This document shows, in pieces, positions 5,827 through 7,645 of a DNA stretch of 7,645 nucleotides. Both the position numbers and the translations under genes were made by a program. The stretch is from the NCBI GenBank assembly GCA_964413525.1, contig CAYPTI010000086.1:1-7645 (forward strand), written 5' to 3'. Below the pieces are notes generated by a model. It was not told the DNA's origin, did no database searches, and saw only the letters and a program-made list of their open reading frames with translations. How positions within the stretch are numbered: position 1 is the first letter of the stretch; every line of letters begins with the position of its first letter. Source of the stretch: CAYPTI01 sp964413525 [NCBI: uncultured bacterium]. Lineage in GTDB: Bacteria > T1Sed10-126.

Positions 5827-6060
5827 ATGAACGTCGACGAGGAAAAGGTCGATCAGGCGACCCTGGCCCTGATGTACATGACCCTGCACGACGAGGATCG
5901 GGTATGGAAGGGATTCGACTGGGACGTAACCGACCGTCTGCACGAGAAGGATCTGATCTCGAATCCCAAGACCAAAGCGAAGTCGGTACGCCTGACGCCC
6001 GACGGGATGGAACGGGCCGAGGAGCTGTTCGAGAAGTTTTTCGCCAACGGCTCCTCCTGA
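5827..6060 (+). CDS. DUF6429 family protein
   Basis: A 77-residue acidic protein of unknown function fits the DUF6429 pattern throughout: LALMYMTLHDEDRVWKGFDWD (from residue 13), then DRLHEKDLISNP, KAKSVRLTPDGMERAEELFEKFF and a short tail. The middle and end (helix, LHEKDLI, KSVRLT, helix) look like a small winged-helix: recognition helix, wing strand ending in the L-T-x-x-G turn, closing helix. DNA binding or protein binding is possible but unproven. The ATG at 5827 is fixed by the near-perfect Shine-Dalgarno. The gene is second in a likely operon with the ribbon-helix-helix-like gene, 44 bp upstream. It is followed by a long nested inverted repeat beginning at its stop codon. Identification of the family is good; function is unknown. 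Confidence 0.85.
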   Translation: MNVDEEKVDQATLALMYMTLHDEDRVWKGFDWDVTDRLHEKDLISNPKTKAKSVRLTPDGMERAEELFEKFFANGSS

Positions 6061-6110
6061 TTCCCGGTTCCCGGGGATCGGTAATACGGCGAGGATCCCC
6101 GATGGGAATC
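6059..6110 (+). repeat. Nested inverted repeat at the end of the DUF6429 gene
   Basis: Outer arms GATTCCC (6059-6065) and GGGAATC (6104-6110) and inner arms CGGGGATC (6072-6079) and GATCCCCG (6094-6101) pair perfectly, separated by an internal loop; the apical loop is 14 nt. The hairpin starts on the stop codon but has no adjacent T-run, so it could be an mRNA-end stabiliser or a non-canonical terminator. Both inner arms carry GATC. Confidence 0.5.
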
Positions 6111-6218
6111 AACGGTCAACTTCGGGCTGCAACGGGCCAACCTGAAAAGTGTTGTCGGTTTTTGTTGGGACGATTCCTCCGGGAGTCGAAGGACGTTCTG
6201 AGAGGTGGGAGGGGGAAA

Positions 6219-6253
6219 TAAAAAAAGGCACCCGCCCGTGAGGGCAGGTGCCT
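6219..6253 (-). terminator. Intrinsic terminator of the cold-shock gene
   Basis: On the minus strand AGGCACC-U-GCCC, loop UCAC, GGGC-G-GGUGCCU forms a 12-bp stem in which the single non-Watson-Crick position is a G-U pair only when read on this strand. A run of seven T follows. It lies 16 nt after the minus-strand stop codon. On the + strand there is no T-run after the stem, so it acts in one direction. Confidence 0.9.
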
Positions 6254-6268
6254 GATTGGTAGCCGGGT

Positions 6269-6481
6269 TTATACGGCGGCGCTGACGGACGTTACGTCCG
6301 TGGCGGAGAGACCTTTGTCGGTCTCCTCCAGGTCGAACTCGACTTCGTCGCCCTCGTTGAGGGATTTGAAGCCTTCGCCCTGGATCTCGGAGTAGTGGAC
6401 GAAAACGTCCTCGCCGAGTTCCTGTTCAATGAAGCCAAAACCTTTGTCGTCGTTAAACCACTTAACGGTTCCCGTGTTCAT
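6269..6481 (-). CDS. csp: Cold-shock protein (CspA family, single OB-fold)
   Basis: The product has 70 residues, the usual CspA size, and is a cytosolic single-stranded nucleic-acid binder that melts RNA structure. It opens with [20 protein letters not shown], containing RNP1 (KGFGFI, 13-18) with its stacking aromatics (W8, F15, F17). RNP2 is VFVHY (26-30), followed by the usual HYSEI...GFKSL.EG..VEF pattern. The end [10 protein letters not shown] replaces the common G.QA.NV and the protein is strongly acidic. ATG at 6481 is chosen over an in-frame upstream start giving 85 residues: AAAGGAGG sits 8 nt before it and homology begins there. The gene is alone on the minus strand, with its own terminator 16 nt downstream and a long leader that can fold over the start codon. 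Confidence 0.95.
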   Translation of the reverse strand: MNTGTVKWFNDDKGFGFIEQELGEDVFVHYSEIQGEGFKSLNEGDEVEFDLEETDKGLSATDVTSVSAAV

Positions 6482-6534
6482 TACGGTTGCCTCCTTTACC
6501 ACAAGATACTTCTCATACGACAGCAACCGTAACG
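6479..6534 (-). promoter_or_regulatory. Leader hairpin that would sequester the csp start codon
   Basis: TTACGGTTGC (6481-6490, + strand) and GCAACCGTAA (6523-6532) are perfect 10-bp inverted copies 32 nt apart. In the minus-strand mRNA the helix extends by a G-U and a C-G pair, so 12 bp form and the entire AUG (6481-6479) is paired. The last G of the Shine-Dalgarno (6490) is also in the stem and the rest is in the loop. I infer a cis-acting, possibly temperature-responsive, translation switch. Confidence 0.6.
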
Positions 6535-6578
6535 TTCAATTACACCTGCCACATCAAAGAAGTTTTTGTTTCTGATAT

Positions 6579-6595
6579 TAGTCTACACTATATAA
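6579..6595 (-). promoter_or_regulatory. Candidate csp promoter region with imperfect palindrome
   Basis: An A+T-rich patch contains TATATA (-10-like, minus strand, 6589-6594) and an imperfect palindrome TAGT-CTAC-ACTA (6579-6590). No good -35 is visible. A start near 6582 would give a leader of about 100 nt, in keeping with the long leaders of other cold-shock genes. Confidence 0.3.
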
Positions 6596-6597
6596 GC

Positions 6598-6653
6598 GCG
6601 GATGGATAGGTTCTTACCCCGTTAGGATGGGGTCGCCCGATATATCCCTCCGC
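6598..6653. repeat. Structured 56-bp inverted repeat with inner hairpin
   Basis: Arms GCGGATGGATA (6598-6608) and TATCCCTCCGC (6643-6653) pair at ten of eleven positions. They enclose a second stem, ACCCC (6616-6620) with GGGGT (6629-6633). There is no T-run on either side. The element lies just upstream of the csp -10 and could be an RNA structure at a transcript end or a DNA site. Confidence 0.45.
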
Positions 6654-6779
6654 TTGCATCATCGAAACGTGTTCGCCGATCTCGTTGAACGATCAACCGA
6701 ACGTTACAATGCGTGGAAAGAAATGGAGAACGAAACCCTGCATTTGACTACCGGTTGGTTGACCAGAAAACGAGCCTAA
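6627..6779 (+). CDS. Doubtful small ORF upstream of dam
   Basis: An ATG frame of 50 codons ends at TAA 6777-6779; the frame itself is open from 6582. The product has a protein-like, charged and aromatic composition (FADLVERSTERYNAWKEMEN, then LHLTTGWLTRKRA). There is no proper ribosome binding site, and third-position G+C looks lower than in neighbouring genes. It overlaps the structured repeat at 6598-6653. It could be a small gene, the remains of one, or chance. I do not recognise it. Confidence 0.2.
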   Translation: MGSPDISLRLHHRNVFADLVERSTERYNAWKEMENETLHLTTGWLTRKRA

Positions 6780-6806
6780 ACAAGCAAAACACTCTCACCA
6801 ACTTCC

Positions 6807-7645
6807 GTGACCACTGTGCGACGAAGACTTGTTCCAACCACGCGGTCGCAGCGAGTCGGGGAGGAACCTGATATTTCTACCGAACAGGCTTCGAGAACTG
6901 AGTCGGCCCGCACGGCCAAACCGTTTTTGAAGTGGGCCGGGGGGAAAACGCAGCTGCTGGATGCGTTCGAACACCGCTTTCCGGAACGGATCCGGACGAA
7001 CGGTCACCTGGAATCCTACGTGGAACCGTTCCTGGGCAGCGGGGCGGTGTACTTTCACCTGTGGAATGAATACGAGATCGACGAAGCCTGCCTGATCGAC
7101 ATCAACCGGGAACTGATCGTGGGGTACCGGACCATCAAGCGGGACGTCGAAGCCCTGATCGAGGAACTACAGCAAATTGAAACGGACTACCTCTCCCGGC
7201 AGAAGGAAGGACGGAAGGAATTTTTCTACCGGAAACGGGACGAGTACAACGGGCAGATGCGGGGATTCGATTATGATGAGTACGGATCGAAGTGGGTTCA
7301 GCGGGCGACGCTGTTGATCTTTTTGAACCGGACCTGTTTCAACGGGCTGTTCCGGCAGAACCAGTCGGGCGAATTCAACGTTCCCCACGGCCGCTACGCC
7401 GAACCGACCATCTGTTTTGAGGACCGGTTGCGGGCGGTTCACGCGGCGCTCCGGGACGCGGTTATCCGGCGAGGCTCCTTCCAACTGGCCGAGGAGGCCA
7501 TCGAAGAAACGAGTTTCGTCTACTTCGATCCGCCCTACCGTCCGATCAGCGATACCTCCGGCTTCACTCAGTACTCAAGGCATGGCTTCACGGAGGAGGA
7601 CCAGCGGGAACTGGCTGAATTTTACCGGCAGATGGACGAACGGGG
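6807..7645 (+). CDS. dam: Dam/DpnM-family DNA adenine N6-methyltransferase (3' end outside window)
   Basis: This is an alpha-class adenine methylase that transfers methyl from S-adenosylmethionine to adenine N6, usually in GATC. Elements in order are the AdoMet loop KPFLKWAGGKTQLL (from 6918), VEPFLGSGAVYFHL (FxGxG, near 7020), the family block LNRTCFNGLFRQNQSGEFN and VPHGRY (about 7324-7398), and the catalytic DPPY in VYFDPPYRPISDTSG (DPPY at 7527-7538). The gene is cut at 7645 inside the C-terminal third (TEEDQRELAEFYRQMDERG). No ATG exists in frame. GTG 6807 and GTG 6816 have no ribosome binding site, while GGGGAGG (6858-6864) points at ATT 6873, which would start the protein 15 codons before the family homology. 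I give the longest GTG start as a bound. Whether a restriction endonuclease accompanies it cannot be seen. Confidence 0.9.
   Translation, partial: MTTVRRRLVPTTRSQRVGEEPDISTEQASRTESARTAKPFLKWAGGKTQLLDAFEHRFPERIRTNGHLESYVEPFLGSGAVYFHLWNEYEIDEACLIDINRELIVGYRTIKRDVEALIEELQQIETDYLSRQKEGRKEFFYRKRDEYNGQMRGFDYDEYGSKWVQRATLLIFLNRTCFNGLFRQNQSGEFNVPHGRYAEPTICFEDRLRAVHAALRDAVIRRGSFQLAEEAIEETSFVYFDPPYRPISDTSGFTQYSRHGFTEEDQRELAEFYRQMDER
6858..6864 (+). promoter_or_regulatory. Shine-Dalgarno GGGGAGG facing a non-standard ATT start of dam
   Basis: GGGGAGG ends 8 nt before ATT 6873, in the methylase frame. It is the only strong ribosome binding site between the last in-frame stop (6777-6779) and the conserved AdoMet loop, which favours initiation near 6873 over the GTG codons at 6807/6816. 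Confidence 0.45.

Larger units (their letters stand above)
6482..6806. other. Divergent intergenic region between csp and dam
   Basis: This stretch of more than 300 bp carries the csp leader and promoter (minus strand), a structured inverted repeat (6598-6653), a doubtful 50-codon frame (6627-6779) and a short TGGT-TG-ACCA palindrome near 6757-6766. TTGAC occurs twice (6744 and 6759) but neither has a matching -10, so no promoter for dam can be named. Confidence 0.5.

Noticed and set aside
1-7645. CRISPR arrays, tRNA/rRNA genes, insertion sequences, integrase or phage genes
   Set aside because: No regularly spaced direct repeats, no tRNA-like cloverleaf with GTTCGA-type T arm, and no transposase or integrase motifs were seen in any frame.

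Overview
The window is G+C-rich bacterial DNA, roughly 60% by eye. It carries mostly housekeeping genes, all on the + strand except one cold-shock gene. Strong AGGAGG-type ribosome binding sites, a menaquinone-pathway hydrolase (MenH), a DUF6429 protein, a Dam-type methylase and several acid-rich proteins suggest a bacterium, perhaps a salt-adapted Rhodothermota/Balneolota-like lineage. That placement is a guess from protein style only; nothing in the window fixes the taxonomy.

Layout. 1-293 is the C-terminal end of an unidentified protein. 294-1017 has no intact gene: it holds a short heptamer repeat, small hairpins and what looks like an internally deleted virginiamycin-B-lyase-like propeller gene (516-747) closed by a perfect inverted repeat. 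1018-2193 is an MgtE magnesium channel/transporter whose reading frame continues upstream without a standard start codon. 2411-2929 is a DinB-fold protein, 3052-4290 a 12-helix MFS transporter and 4413-5231 MenH. 5435-5782 (new domain plus ribbon-helix-helix-like tail) and 5827-6060 (DUF6429) look like a two-gene operon behind a good promoter with a perfect palindromic operator. 6269-6481 (minus) is a cold-shock protein with its own terminator and a long leader. From 6807 to the right edge is a truncated Dam-family adenine methylase.

The genes do not form one obvious pathway. The most interesting signals are regulatory. (1) A perfect 10-bp inverted repeat (12 bp with one G-U) in the cold-shock mRNA leader would bury the entire AUG and the edge of the Shine-Dalgarno, which suggests a temperature-responsive RNA switch. 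(2) The Dam gene has no ATG, and its only well-placed ribosome binding site points at an ATT codon; mgtE shows a similar case at an ATC codon. (3) A TTATTATC-AC-GATAATAA operator sits over the expected start site of the RHH/DUF6429 operon. (4) GATC is strongly over-represented (about 70 sites by hand count), next to a methylase of the GATC-modifying family.
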